A DNA stretch of 64,000 nucleotides from Colius striatus (Eukaryota; Chordata; Aves; Coliiformes; Coliidae), in NCBI RefSeq assembly GCF_028858725.1, contig NC_084790.1:4098001-4162000 (forward strand), written 5' to 3'. Below the pieces are notes generated by a model. The model was not told the origin of the DNA. It ran no database searches and worked only from the letters and a program-made list of their open reading frames with translations. The translations under genes were made by a program, and so were the position numbers. Below are positions 53,430 through 64,000 of this stretch, one piece after another (position 1 is the stretch's first letter; every line of letters starts with the position of its first letter).

Positions 53430-56400
53430 AAACAAAACAAAACAAAAAAGATTTAATATATTACAAAATATCTGTACAGAGACAAAGGTACAACCGGGAA
53501 AGAAAACAACCAACCCAAGGCGCGCTCAGTCTCAGAACGAAACTCGGGGAAGAGGTACAGGGAGGGTCTGACCGGACGCTGCTCTGCGGGGAACTGGCTA
53601 CACGCGAAACCCGGCCCGTGGGGAGGACGAAAGGAGCGGGGAAACCACCGCCGGAGGGTGTGTCTGCGACCTGCACCACCTTTAACATCCTTTTAAACAC
53701 ACGGATCCTTGCCCCCTCCCCACCCTCCCGGCCGCAGGGAATCCTTTTGTCTTGTGGGGACCATTTAGGACAATGAAAAAGAGAAAAAAGGAAAACAAGA
53801 GGTGCTGGGAGGGGGGTGAGTGGCCCCCCCAGCCCCGGGCTGGTCCCCGTGTGCTCCCCCAGCAGCGATTGAAAGCCTCTTGCTGGGACCAGTTCAGAAA
53901 AGCCACTGGGGGTGGAGCAAGCGGTCCCTGGCAAAGCCATGGCTCTGCCAACCCTCCTGGGGGTGGGCAGCGGGCTTGGACCAGAGAGTGGGGAAAACCA
54001 CTTGTGTGGGAACCCAGAAGCACCTCTGGGCATGGGCTGGTCTGTGGGGACAGATGGCAGGGGCCATCTGCCACCCTCACAGCAAGGTCCAGACACCTGG
54101 GATGCCTGTCCTTTGCTCTAGGAGCCCACCCTGACAGGCACTGCTCCCTCCCAGGGCCTCAGCACCTTCACAGCCCCTGCTGGAAAACAAAGCAGGGCTG
54201 GAAAAGGGGCCCTGGGGGCTCCACCCTAAACCTTTGAGACTCCCTGTCTGGGCAGGAGCCAGGGGGAGGTGAAGAACCTCTAACCCCTCAACAGGGCTTT
54301 TTGGGATTCGCCAGTTTGGGAAGACAGTCGGTGGGTATTGGCTTTGTAAGAGGAGTTGGGGGGACGACAACGACACAGGACTTGCCCTGCCCCATGGGAT
54401 GAGCGCTGGAGGAAAAGCCAGCACAACCCCAGTGCAACCCCAAGCTCAGCACCAGCTCCAGCACTGAAAGAGAATAGAGAGCAACCAACCCCTCCCCGCA
54501 GAGGTGACCAGTTTGCTTACAGAACTGTCTTTTCTGCACATCAGGCATGAACTGGTGACCAAAAAACCCACCCCAAACCAACCAAAACTGTAACCACTTT
54601 ACACTTGGCATTTTGCAAAGGGGGTCACTACCAGCTGCTGACTCAATGTTCCACGAGCCCCTGCTCTCACCCAGCACCAGACACTTACTTTCTCCCCCTA
54701 TTCTGTCCTCCCACAGCAAAGCTGCCACTTGGGCAAGGCACGTTCCCCCTTCCCCAACCCCCTTAGAGAAGAAACACCCATTCAGGTGCTGGGCTTTAAA
54801 AATTTCTCTCTGTAGAAAAAAGGAATTGGACGAGATTCTGGTAGTAGCAAGAAGGTCTCTTGGCCTCCCCTCCAGCCTCCCACCCATTTAACACCTCAGA
54901 ACCCTCATCTCTAAAATCAAAAGCCCCATCTGGTTTCCACAGGAAAGGCCTACTCAGAAGAAAAAAAAGCTCATCAATAGGTACCTTTGTTTTATTTCAG
55001 CTCTTTTGTTTAACTCTCATTGAAATAGACAACATGGCAATGTCTGCAGGAGGAGAAAATTCATCGTGAATACTCCCTTGACAACAACAGAAAAATAAGA
55101 TATGCTTAAAGAAATGAGAGAGGAAGGACTGGGAAGGCTCCAAGGAGCTACCTGGGAGCCCAGCTGACCCTGATAGGACACACAACCCCCACCCTCGGGG
55201 GGATGAAAGATTCTCCTAGCTGGTGGTGACTCCCCACCACAAGCTGGGTTTCTTTCAACACTTGAAGTGCCTGGGGAGTTGGGAATGACCGAGCAACACC
55301 GATTTTTAAGCGAGGTGTTCTCCTCGGCTCTTCAAAATGAAACGATTTAAAAAAAAACACCAAAAAGAAGAAAATTCCCCCTGCAAAGTCCTAGTGGGGG
55401 GGGTCCAACTCCCACAGAGACCCTTCACCAACTCACTAAGGCTACTGGCAAGATGGAGGAGCTGGCCCAGGGCTGCCTGGGCAGGGCTGGCAGCAGAGGA
55501 GAGCATTGGCCTGACACTGGATAAACTGAGTACAAGCCCCATCCCGGAGCTGCACAGCCAGGACAACTGATCCAGGTGCCTCTGTAGGAACATGTTCCTA
55601 TTTCTTTCCTTGTGCCTTTTTTTCTTTTTTTAAGTTTTTTGGTTTTTTTCCTTTAAAGGGATTGGGGAAAGAACCCACCATCCTCAAAAAGATTGCTCTG
55701 GGAAGCAGGCTCTCCCCTCCCAGCCCCGCCTGCACACCGCCCTGCGCTTCCCAAAACACTTCTTATTTCCAACTTCCCCTGTGACTGGGTTTGTTTCATT
55801 CCCAGCTCACTGCCTGTTACAGTGGGCTGTTATTTCATGGGGGTTTGGGGTTTTTACCCACCACCTCCCCCCCGTCACTAACCAAGTGAGACACCCGAGC
55901 GGGGACCCCTGTGGCGAGGCAGCCTAGCAGGGGATACAACGGGGAGCTCTGCAGCAACTGAAATGCAGACCAGACCTTGCTCTGGCAAAAACAAAACAAC
56001 CAACCCAAAACAAAACCAAACCAACAAAACAGAAACTGTCATGTGGCTAAAGGGAGAGAGACGAGGGAGGGGAGGGCCGGCGCGAGAGGCGCAGCTCAGT
56101 ACGGAACTCCTCTCCCCCGTCCCCCCCGTGGAGGCACTCGGCCAGGACCACGGTACGTCTTCCTGTAAGAAGAAGTGGCCTGTGTTGGGGCCCCCCAGCT
56201 GGGAGCCGTTCCTGCCCCGCTGGAACCCGCCGTCCCGGAGCCCAGCTCGCTGTAAGTTTGGATTTTGGCCTCTGGATGTCCCAGTGTGGTGGTGGTGCTG
56301 CTCCCCTCGGCTTTTGTAAAAGATTGCCCAACCGAGTGCACGGCGATGGGGACTCTGGCGAAGCGGAGGTCCTGGTCCCCTGGAAACTGGACAGATCCTG

Positions 56401-59400
56401 TGCCCTGGTAATTGCTTGTCTCCCCGAGGTGGCTCACGGAGCCCATGAAGGTCCTGCTTTTCCCCAGAGGTTGGACAGAGGGTTCTAGTAGTGTCTGGCC
56501 CGAATTCAGCTCCTCGGTACCAAATCCCCCCTTGGAGCCCTTGGTGCTGTAAGTCCTGGAGGAGTGGGACCTGCTGTAGTCCGGGGCTCTGGAGGTTTGG
56601 TGTTCCTGCGTGGCGTGGCCCAGGGATTCCGTGTCTTGCTGGGAAAAGAGCTGGAGCAGAGCAGCCGTCACGGCCGGGTTCAGCTCCTGAGCCGCACTGG
56701 AGAGATTGCCCTCAGAGAGAGGCGGCGGTCCGGGGGGCTCGGGGGGTCTCTTCTCTGGTGGGCGAATGCGAGGAGGACACGCTGTGGAAGGGTTACTTCT
56801 TTTAAACACCATCTTAATTAAAACATCGTGCAAACAAAGATATAAGAAAACAAACACCAACAACCTCCAAACCAGCCTACTGTGACAATCCGCACTCTAG
56901 GCCACGCTGGGGAAGAGGCGTAGGGTTTTAAAAGCTGACATCAAGGCACGTGGTCATCACCACCCCCCCTGAACCCAAGGAGGCTGTAACAGCTGTCCTA
57001 ACACATGGGCACCCGCCGAGGGAATTCCTGCTCCTGCAGCAAAGGCCTCCGCTGGGCGGGAGGCGGATGTGGAGCCACGCGCTGGCACACGTTCCCTGAG
57101 ACCAGAGGGACCTCGTTGGGTACTGCCTGAGACTGGCCCTGAGCTGGTGGTGGGTCAGAGAGAAGAAAAAACCCACCCCACCAAAGCCAACCCCAAACAC
57201 ACAGGGATGAGCTCTTGACTGTGCTCGTGCCACGCTGAGGGGAGAGGGCACACGTGCCCTCTTGGCTCCTCAGCACAGTCAGGCCCTGCTGTGCCTGCCT
57301 TCTGACCTCTTTACAAAGCACATTTCTAGCACACAGTGCAAAACCTCAACCCACAGACATTTGCATGCAACGTACAAACTGCTCTGGAGCTTGAAAAAAA
57401 GTCCTTTGGACCTCCCATCCCTTTCATTCCCAGCCCTCACATGAGACCTGAACTCACATGGATTTGTTTTCAAAGGGTCTCTCCTAGGCGGTACAAAAGC
57501 ACCCTTCACCTCCACACCATCACCAGCTTGTCTTACTTTGAATTTCTGCTTCTGAGGCAGTAGGAAGAACAAAGCTGCCTGGCTGGGGGTGGGAAAAGCG
57601 AGGACAGAGCTCTGTCCCTCACCTTGCTACAGCAGTGCCAGGGTTAGAAGGGCAACCGCAGAGGGGAGGATGCAGTGTGCCAGCTGGACCCCGAGAACCA
57701 GTCCTGCCTTCTGCAGAGCAAGACACAACTCAACTGACTCCAGCTCCTTCATCCACAAAAAGGGTGAGCTACGGGATGCTTTGAGATGATACGAGAGGCC
57801 ACAGACACCTTGTTTGAATCAGATCCTCAAACCATGGGCAAAAATGGTTATTATAAAGGTCAAACTTTATTGTGAAAACCAGTAGTCTTCCAGGACCACT
57901 CCTCCACCCATTATCAGTCAGTCCACTTGAAAACTAGGTTGTATTGAAATCCAGAGGAACAATCTTCAGGTAATTTGAAAGCCAAGCTGATTTGAGGACA
58001 TCATTTAAAAATTAACCATCATTTAAAATCATTGCCAGCGGAGAACAACGTCACTGAAATCAAAGCTGCTCTACAATAACCTAGTTATCTTCCAGTGCTA
58101 GGGCACAGAAAAAGAAACCCAAAACCACCCCCCAAAAAAAATAAAGCACGATCACAACTGGCTTGTGGTGGGTGGGTGTGTTGAAGGCACGAGAACACAG
58201 CACGTTCAGCTACATTGCAGAGGAGTTGGGTATCGGGCTAAAAGAGGCTCCCCGGAGAGTCTGAGACATTACTCAGGAGGTGCTTCTAGAATTTGGTGAG
58301 GTCGTCACAGGATGTTGCTAATAGTTCAAGAAAAACAAAAATAGAATCAAATAGAAACAAAAAAAGAGACATGGAGATATTTACACTCACCTTTGAAAAG
58401 GACAAGCCAGGAGTTCAGCCAGACAGTGGGGTCTACTAGACCACATCTTGTGTTTCTCTACCAGAACCAGACATTAGGTTCTGGTTTGGAAGGTACTGAA
58501 TTTAAAGACTCATTAAAAAAAATCTCCTCTACCAGGCACAGCAAAGCTGGCTGCACAAGCTTCTTAGCTACACAGCTGTCACCGTCCCTCCCCTTCCAGC
58601 ACTCTCCAGGATTGCAGTTCTCGCAGTCTTTAAAATCATCTCTGCATCTCTTTAATGATTTGGGTTGTGTGTTGAGAGCGCAGGAAGGGAATGGTGAAAA
58701 CTGGGACACAGGGAAATCAGCAGAGATTCAACATCCTGTGCAAAAGAACTACCTGGATGTGTAAACTGATCACTGGTTAGAAAACAAGCCTACAAGTTGT
58801 TTTTTCTTCTTTGGCTTTTGGGCAAAACACACCCTTGATCTTCACTGACAGTGGATTTTACAGGCTTGGTGGGTGTGAAGCAGCGTTACTGTGTTTTGTC
58901 TCTTTGTGAAAGCCTCCTGAGCAGTCCAGCACTTAGCAGAGGGAGGGGGTCAGTGTCTTCCTCAGGTCTGACCTTCTAGCACTCTGCACCTCCCACCCAC
59001 AACCCCATCATACAACTCAGGAGGTGTCTGGCTTCCTCCTGGCCACAGTTACACCAGAGCCACTTCTATGGAACGCTTCAACTGTTCAGCCAAGTGCGTG
59101 GCAGCCAGTTTGCACTGGCAAAGGCCGTGACTATTTACCTGTACTTTCCTCCGGGTGCACCGTTGGGGTCTTCCTCGGTCCCCGATGCTCGCTGCTTTTC
59201 TCCCCATTGCTCTCCTCCAGGGTTATCGTGGGCTCCTGGCTCTTCATCAGCTGACTCAGCAGAACTGCCAGCACGTTCTGCATATCTCCCTGAGCACTGG
59301 CTGTTTCTGGAGTCGCTGGTTCCTCTGGTAGCTGGGCCTCTGCTGGCGGCTCTTCTATGGCTTCCTCTGCTGCTGCTGCTGCTGCTGCTGCTGCCTGAGA

Positions 59401-62400
59401 CTCGTGCTGCTGAGTTGTGGCTTCTGTCAGGGCGTTGATGGACTGGTTGAGAGCCTCCAGCTGCTGCTGCATCTCTGGGTTAGAGTGTACGTTCAACAGC
59501 TGGGCCATCTGTGGGACGCTCAGATCAGTCTGGCTCTGCAGCAAGTTCAGTAAGACGGCTAATTCGCTCTGATTCAGCTGCTGGGTGATTTCTCCAAGGC
59601 CTGCAGGACACACAGAAGCGTCACAGGAAGGTCAGGCACAGCTATATCACATTGCTTTGCCACCATGACAATGCACATCCTAAAAAAACCTCACTTTTCC
59701 TCCATGTCCCCAGGGCCAGTGGAATCAGAAACTGTTTGCTTGGAAAAGCACTTGAAGCTCCTGCAGTCCCAGCCCTGCCCTCACCCTGCCCAGCCCACCA
59801 CTGACCCATGGCCCTCAGCGCCTCAGCTCCACGGCTTTGGGATCCCTCCAGGGCTGGGCACTGCCCCAGCTCCCTGGGCAGCCTGGCACAGGGGCTGACA
59901 CCCCTCTCAGGGAAACAGTTCTGACTCTGGTTGCTTTGAATCCTGCTCCTTTTTTAGGGAGGGTCCATTGTCTCCAGTGACAGGACAAGGGATAACAGAC
60001 AAAAGCTGAAACACAAAAAGTTCCACCTAAACATGAGGAGAAACTCCTTTGGCACTTCTCACCGCAGCCTCCTGTCAGGGAGTGTCAGGGAGGGCTCCTG
60101 TCTCCCCTCAGGCTCCTCTTCTCCAGGCTCAACACCCCCATTCCCTCAGCCCCTCCCCAGCACCCTTGTGCTCCAGCCCCTTCCCCAGCTCTGGCCACGC
60201 TGCAGCCCCTCAGTGTCCCTCTGGCAGTGAGTGAGGGGCTCAACACTGAACACAGCCCTGGAGCTGCAGCCTTCCCAGGGCCCAGCATATAGACACAATC
60301 CCTGCCCTGCTCCTGCTGCCACACTGACTCCTGTGCTGACACCAGCCAGGGTACCTTTGGCCTCCTTGGCCACCTGGGCACACTGCCAGCTCACGTTCAG
60401 CCGCTGTTGACTAACACCCCCAGGGCCTTTTCTGCTGGAAGGCACGAAGCCTCCAGGAGAATTCCAGGAGAGTTGGCTTAGATTTCCACCATCAGCTTGC
60501 CCTCTCTAGACCGCGATGTGCTCTGAGCAGCTCTGCAGCAGCACCCCGTGGCACCACACACACACTGCACTCATCCAGGGCTACAGCTGGCTCCTCTCTG
60601 CCAGCAACCACCCCCACAAACCTCTCAACAGAACCGCTTAAACCAGCCCAGATAAACTGCCCCAGTCCTTGCTAAACTCACTAATGGCATCCCAAGAATC
60701 AGGCTGGTGACCAAACACATCACTAGTTATGGCTGCAAGTCTGGGGATTAGAGAATCCCCATTTTGTCTGGAAAAGCCCCTGAAGCTGCTGCAGTCCCAG
60801 CCCTGCCCTCACCCTGCCCAGCCCAGCACTGACCCACAGCCCTCAGCACCTCAGCTCCACGGCTTTGGGATCCCTCCAGGGCTGGGCACTCCCCCAGCTC
60901 CCTGGGCAGCCTGGCACAGAAGAAAAAGTTCTCCCTAATCTCCAAGCTGTTCTCTCATACTCATCCCCCAACCTGAGGCCACTTTGTCCTGTCACTTGGG
61001 AGACTCACCCTTCCCTGTCACAACCTCCTGTCAGGGAGTTGCAGACAGTGCTCATGTTTCCCCTCAGCCTCCTCTTCTCCAGGCTGAACATCCCCAGCTA
61101 CCTCATCTCCTCCCTGTCAGACTTGTGCACCAGACCCAGCTCCAGTGCCCATCTCTGGACACACTCCAACCCCTCAGTGTCTTTCTTGTAGTCAGGGGCC
61201 CAAAACTATGAAGATGGAAACCCTCAGCCTACTTCAGCCTTGCTGCTCTGACCCAGCAGTGCAGCCCTGAGTGAGGCCTCTGACGCACCAGAGCAGGTTT
61301 CCCGGGATGCTGCTATTTGGGATAGAGGAAGGGTGTGTTCCACTGACACAGCACAATAAATTAGGTCAAGCAGAAGGTAATTCCTTGCTGAAAGCTGGCC
61401 TGGGATCACAGAAGACTCTGTTCTAACCTGTATCCAGGTTAGTCTAAAACACAACCCTTGAGTGTCTTTACCTCTCTTGACACCATGCTGGAGCAGATCT
61501 TCGTGAGTGACAAGTGGCAAAGGTTTCCCTTCACACTGACACTGACTTGGTAAGTCAAACTTTAGAGGAGGTAGGGTGCAAAGGTTTGGTTTTAGAAGCT
61601 TAAAATTAAGCTCCTCTTGCTGGTAGGCAACTAAGAACGTGACACTCACTGTCCTCAGCTGCTTGTTAATCCAACCACCACCTTTTGTCCATCTGCCACA
61701 TTTCCTTAGACACATGGACTGTGCATTCCCTGGAGCAAGAACTGTCTTCCTCGTTACTTGTCAGCACATTTGACACAAAGGAAGCTTTAGCCCATATCTG
61801 GGTTTTTATAAGACTCCTACAGAACAACCAGCATGGTCTGGGCAGTTTTGTACCTCTCTCTGTTCCCAGGAATCAGAGTACCTCCCCCTCCAATTAATTT
61901 CTACAGGCAGGAAGGTTGGTCACAGTGTTGGAAACAGTGCACAAGAAGTCCTGGTCCTGTAAACCTTTATGACCAACTGATCAACAAGCAAAGCACAATA
62001 ATGTACCCTTTTGCCCACCAGATACCAGCCTGTCACATTCCACACCTCACCTTTACGTTATGCAATCAGTAACATCAAACTTCAGCTGATTTGCACACCC
62101 TTTAAGAGGCTGGAAGGTACAGTATGTAACTGTTACTCCTCTGGCCTACCAGTGACTCCTCTCATTGTCCTCTGTGAGCCAGTAACAGAACTCACAGAAC
62201 ATACTCATTGACAGCTCATGAGTGAGTGTCTTCTGAAGCCTGGTCAGAATGCTCTGCAGACAATAGTTTCCACAGCAGAGGCGAAAAAAGGGGAAAGGTC
62301 AGAATAGTAGGACTCTGGAATATCCTTTTGTAGACAAGGAAGTGAAAGAGCCAGAATGGTTTGGAGATAAACAGGAGCCTCCCACACCCAGAGCAGTGAG

Positions 62401-63572
62401 AGCAGGGAAATAACACATCAAGAGGAGCCTTTTACAGACCAGAGTGGGCACTGACCTACTGGATCTCCAGCACCAGCCTCTGTTTTGAGCTGGGCAGGCT
62501 GTGGGTGCACAGGGCTGCTGTTGTTTTTGACAGTGTCTGTGCTTGTAACAGAGGTAGCTTCTTTCCTAGAAACTTTTGATACAGGTGGCTCCTCCACTGC
62601 AATCCCACTTTGCCGCTGTCGTCGACGTTTCTTGCTCCACAGCTCATGGCAATCCTGCCAGTGGGGAAGGCTGGAAAAGAACAACACTTAGCAGTTAAAA
62701 AACAAAGCAAGAAAACCAATTTAATCCCCAAAGACCACAGAAAGTCATTGGCGCCAGAAAACATGCACAAATGCTTCTCTGAGTGCAACCATTACTATCA
62801 AACCAAGAAGGGGTAAGGCTTAGCATCAGGAAAGGCAGCCTAACTGCATGAGAATCCTCTAATTTGCACTGGGTTCTCACCCCTCAACGGACTGGGCCAG
62901 CTACAACGTACACAAGACTCTTAAGAGTTGAAGTCTTTGAGTGTCTGGTGGCTTTCAGAAAGCTGCTGCCTTTGGTAACTCTGAAGGAAACTGAGATCTC
63001 ATGAGCTGTACTGGCACACAAAGCAGATAGAGAGGGGCTTTATAATCTGCTGATTGGAGCTGGGGAAGAGAGCTGCAGTGTGAGACTGCTCAACAGGCAC
63101 TTTCTAAGCAATTAAAAAGCAGCACAAATGAGGCCTGGCCAGTCCTCCATGGCACAGGGATATGCTACAAGCTACTCCTGCACATCTTCTAACAAGAGTT
63201 TTACCTTACAAGCATTAAGCTGAGCTTTATAAAACCAGCCTGTTATCAGGCAGAGAGCCAACAGCACAGGAAGAGCTATCTGCTCAGCCATATGACAAAA
63301 TGCAAGGGCAGAGTTCAGGAAAAGAATTCAGAAATCGTAACTTAATTCTGACTGAAAAAACCTCAAGACCAAGGCAGTGGCTCCTTCCCAAAGCTCATTA
63401 GCAGAGCCCACTGCAGTGGGAGATGCCAGCTGGAACTTACTCTGGAGGTGCCATTTTGCTGAGGTCAACGTCCTTGAGGAAGTCACTCTGCAGGGCCTGT
63501 TCTGCCGTGCAGCGCTTGCCGGGGTCGAGCGTCAGCATGTGGTCCAGCAGGTCGAGAGCAGATGAAGGAATG
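53430..63572 (-). CDS. CDK12: CDK12, four 3'-most coding exons and 3'UTR; gene runs off the right edge
   Basis: CDK12 with cyclin K phosphorylates Ser2 of the RNA polymerase II CTD in the nucleus and supports transcription of long and DNA-repair genes. The exons here encode the end of the kinase domain ([18 protein letters not shown], then [16 protein letters not shown]), the extension [20 protein letters not shown] and the conserved [20 protein letters not shown] helix region. The Pro-rich tail follows and ends [15 protein letters not shown]. All four exons join in frame with GT-AG junctions. The rest of the kinase domain and the N-terminal RS region lie beyond position 64,000. The protein tail is very similar to mammalian CDK12, not CDK13. 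Confidence 0.96.
53452..53457 (-). terminator. CDK12: CDK12 distal poly(A) signal ATTAAA
   Basis: The minus strand reads TATTAAATC followed by a U/GU-rich stretch (53,401-53,450), the expected downstream element. Confidence 0.5.
54991..54996 (-). terminator. CDK12: Possible CDK12 proximal poly(A) signal AATAAA
   Basis: Canonical AATAAA on the minus strand about 1.1 kb after the stop. It could give a shorter 3'UTR. Confidence 0.35.
56096..56781 (-). CDS. CDK12: CDK12 last coding exon
   Basis: After TTCCACAG, the exon encodes [20 protein letters not shown], then [44 protein letters not shown] and [12 protein letters not shown] with its stop at 56,098-56,096. The human proline run after GPPP is shortened. 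The tail is highly conserved and identifies CDK12. Confidence 0.96.
56782..59138 (-). other. CDK12: CDK12 last intron
   Basis: GTAAAT donor to TTCCACAG acceptor, 2.36 kb. Moderately AT-rich single-copy sequence. I see no CR1 and no extra coding exon. Confidence 0.8.
59139..59600 (-). CDS. CDK12: CDK12 exon: [15 protein letters not shown] region with poly-Ala run
   Basis: This 462-bp exon encodes [46 protein letters not shown] and [15 protein letters not shown], ending in phase 1. A GCA/GCT repeat encodes a run of nine Ala followed by [10 protein letters not shown], where human CDK12 has SQQQDSETMAPEE. The acceptor is GTCCTGCAG and the donor GTAAAT. Confidence 0.95.
59715..60440 (-). mobile_element. 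CR1 LINE fragment in CDK12 intron
   Basis: Same subfamily as 11,188-12,330 without the nested insertion. The blocks run in the same order, including GCTCAACACCCCCATTCCCT and CAGTGAGTGAGGGGC. Confidence 0.85.
60749..61207 (-). mobile_element. CR1 LINE fragment in CDK12 intron
   Basis: Begins with CCATTTTGTCTGGAAAAGCC and includes CAGTGTCTTTCTTGTAGTCA. About 460 bp of the 3' region. Confidence 0.85.
62456..62670 (-). CDS. CDK12: CDK12 exon: post-kinase basic extension
   Basis: This 215-bp exon encodes [32 protein letters not shown] and a Ser/Thr/Pro-rich stretch ending EAGAGDPVG, phase 1. The KKRRRQRQ segment is the C-terminal extension that packs on the kinase and ATP site in CDK12. The acceptor is CTTTTCCAG. 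Confidence 0.95.
62671..63440 (-). other. CDK12: CDK12 intron
   Basis: GTAAGT to CTTTTCCAG, 770 bp, AT-rich single-copy sequence with no recognised element. Confidence 0.8.
63441..63572 (-). CDS. CDK12: CDK12 exon: end of kinase domain
   Basis: This 132-bp exon encodes [30 protein letters not shown] and [26 protein letters not shown] is the subdomain XI signature of CDKs. The acceptor is CTCTGCAG; the donor GTAAGT leaves phase 2. Confidence 0.96.
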
Positions 63573-63834
63573 CTGCAGAGAGTTGGAAACAGGGCTGAGA
63601 TAAGGGGCTGCTCTGAGCAAGGGGAGAAGGCTGCTTTCAGAGAAACACCTCAGGCCTAAGAGGGATCCCTGTAGCCCACATTGATTACTCCGTGACGCTG
63701 CAGCTCAAAGACATTGACAGAACAGGCCTCAGATAGGTGATTTTTCAGTCTGACTTTGGCCATTCTGTGATTTACAAAGAGCAACTCTGCTATAAGACCC
63801 ACAAGACTATCAACACAATCGTACTCTCCCCCTA

Positions 63835-64000
63835 GACAATGTGTACAAAGGGTAACAAACACAAGCTGGAATACAGGAAGTTCCACTGGAGCAGGAGGAG
63901 AAAATCCTTTGGTGCCGAGGTGAGGGAGCCCTGGCCCAGGCTGCCCAGGGAGGGTGTGGAGGCTCCTTCTCAGGAGGTTTCCAAACCCACTTGGACACGT
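63835..64000 (+). mobile_element. CR1 LINE fragment cut by the window edge
   Basis: Forward copy resembling 12,832-13,070 (CTGGAATACAGGAAGTTCCA, GGAGGGTGTGGAGGCTCCTT). It continues past 64,000. Confidence 0.8.

Larger units (their letters stand above)
53430..56095 (-). other. CDK12: CDK12 3'UTR
   Basis: About 2.7 kb of U-rich, repeat-poor sequence follows the stop. It ends near 53,430-53,440 after ATTAAA in GTAATATATTAAATC. No CR1 lies inside, unlike the introns upstream, which fits a transcribed and selected 3'UTR. It matches the kilobase scale of the mammalian CDK12 3'UTR. Confidence 0.6.
59601..62455 (-). other. CDK12: CDK12 intron holding two CR1 fragments
   Basis: Between GTCAGT at 62,455 and CCTGCAG at 59,601. 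It contains CR1 copies at about 59,715-60,440 and 60,749-61,207. The rest is unremarkable single-copy sequence. Confidence 0.8.

Noticed and set aside
58393-58764. 123-residue plus-strand frame
   Set aside because: Lies in a CDK12 intron on the opposite strand, with no similarity or splice support.

Overview
The window is vertebrate nuclear DNA, almost certainly from a bird. Genes are split by GT-AG introns, the sequence is GC-rich with CpG islands and many minisatellites, and the only interspersed repeats recognised are 3'-truncated CR1 LINE fragments, as expected for an avian microchromosome. The species cannot be named from the sequence.

Four genes are recognisable by protein similarity. 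They lie in the order and relative orientation known from the mammalian 17q12 (ERBB2-side) block. STARD3 is on the minus strand at about 0.7-8.2 kb (eight coding exons; the START domain lies beyond the left edge, and a candidate non-coding first exon sits near 14.3 kb). PPP1R1B, encoding DARPP-32, is on the minus strand at about 15.2-19.9 kb. NEUROD2 is on the plus strand at about 33.3-37.3 kb, with its whole coding sequence in one exon. The 3' end of CDK12 is on the minus strand at about 53.4-64 kb (four last coding exons plus a long 3'UTR; the kinase domain lies beyond the right edge). No other convincing protein-coding gene was found.

The space around NEUROD2 (20-33 kb and 37-53 kb) is non-coding. 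It alternates two kinds of sequence. The first is GC-rich or low-complexity satellite DNA: ATG-rich 16-bp units at 21.8-22.9 kb, TG-rich DNA at 25.0-26.4 kb, CCCTT repeats at 41.4 kb, CATC/CATCC arrays at 44.9-46.6 kb and others. The second is short AT-rich islands full of TAATTA, ATGCAAAT and similar homeodomain/POU motifs (for example 26.7, 28.0, 42.4, 43.7, 47.1 and 47.5 kb). These islands stand out against the base composition and are the best candidate enhancers, most plausibly for NEUROD2.

Functionally the block mixes unrelated jobs: STARD3 (late-endosomal sterol transfer and ER contacts), DARPP-32 (dopamine-regulated PP1 inhibitor), NEUROD2 (neuronal bHLH factor) and CDK12 (RNA polymerase II CTD kinase). 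The observations most worth a second look are the divergent 3' exons of PPP1R1B, which encode an extra KVSF PP1-docking-like motif and leave one exon junction unresolved; a duplicated homeodomain-motif element in two STARD3 introns; a cluster of four RFX X-box-like sites upstream of NEUROD2; and a VNTR filling the PPP1R1B-STARD3 gap.
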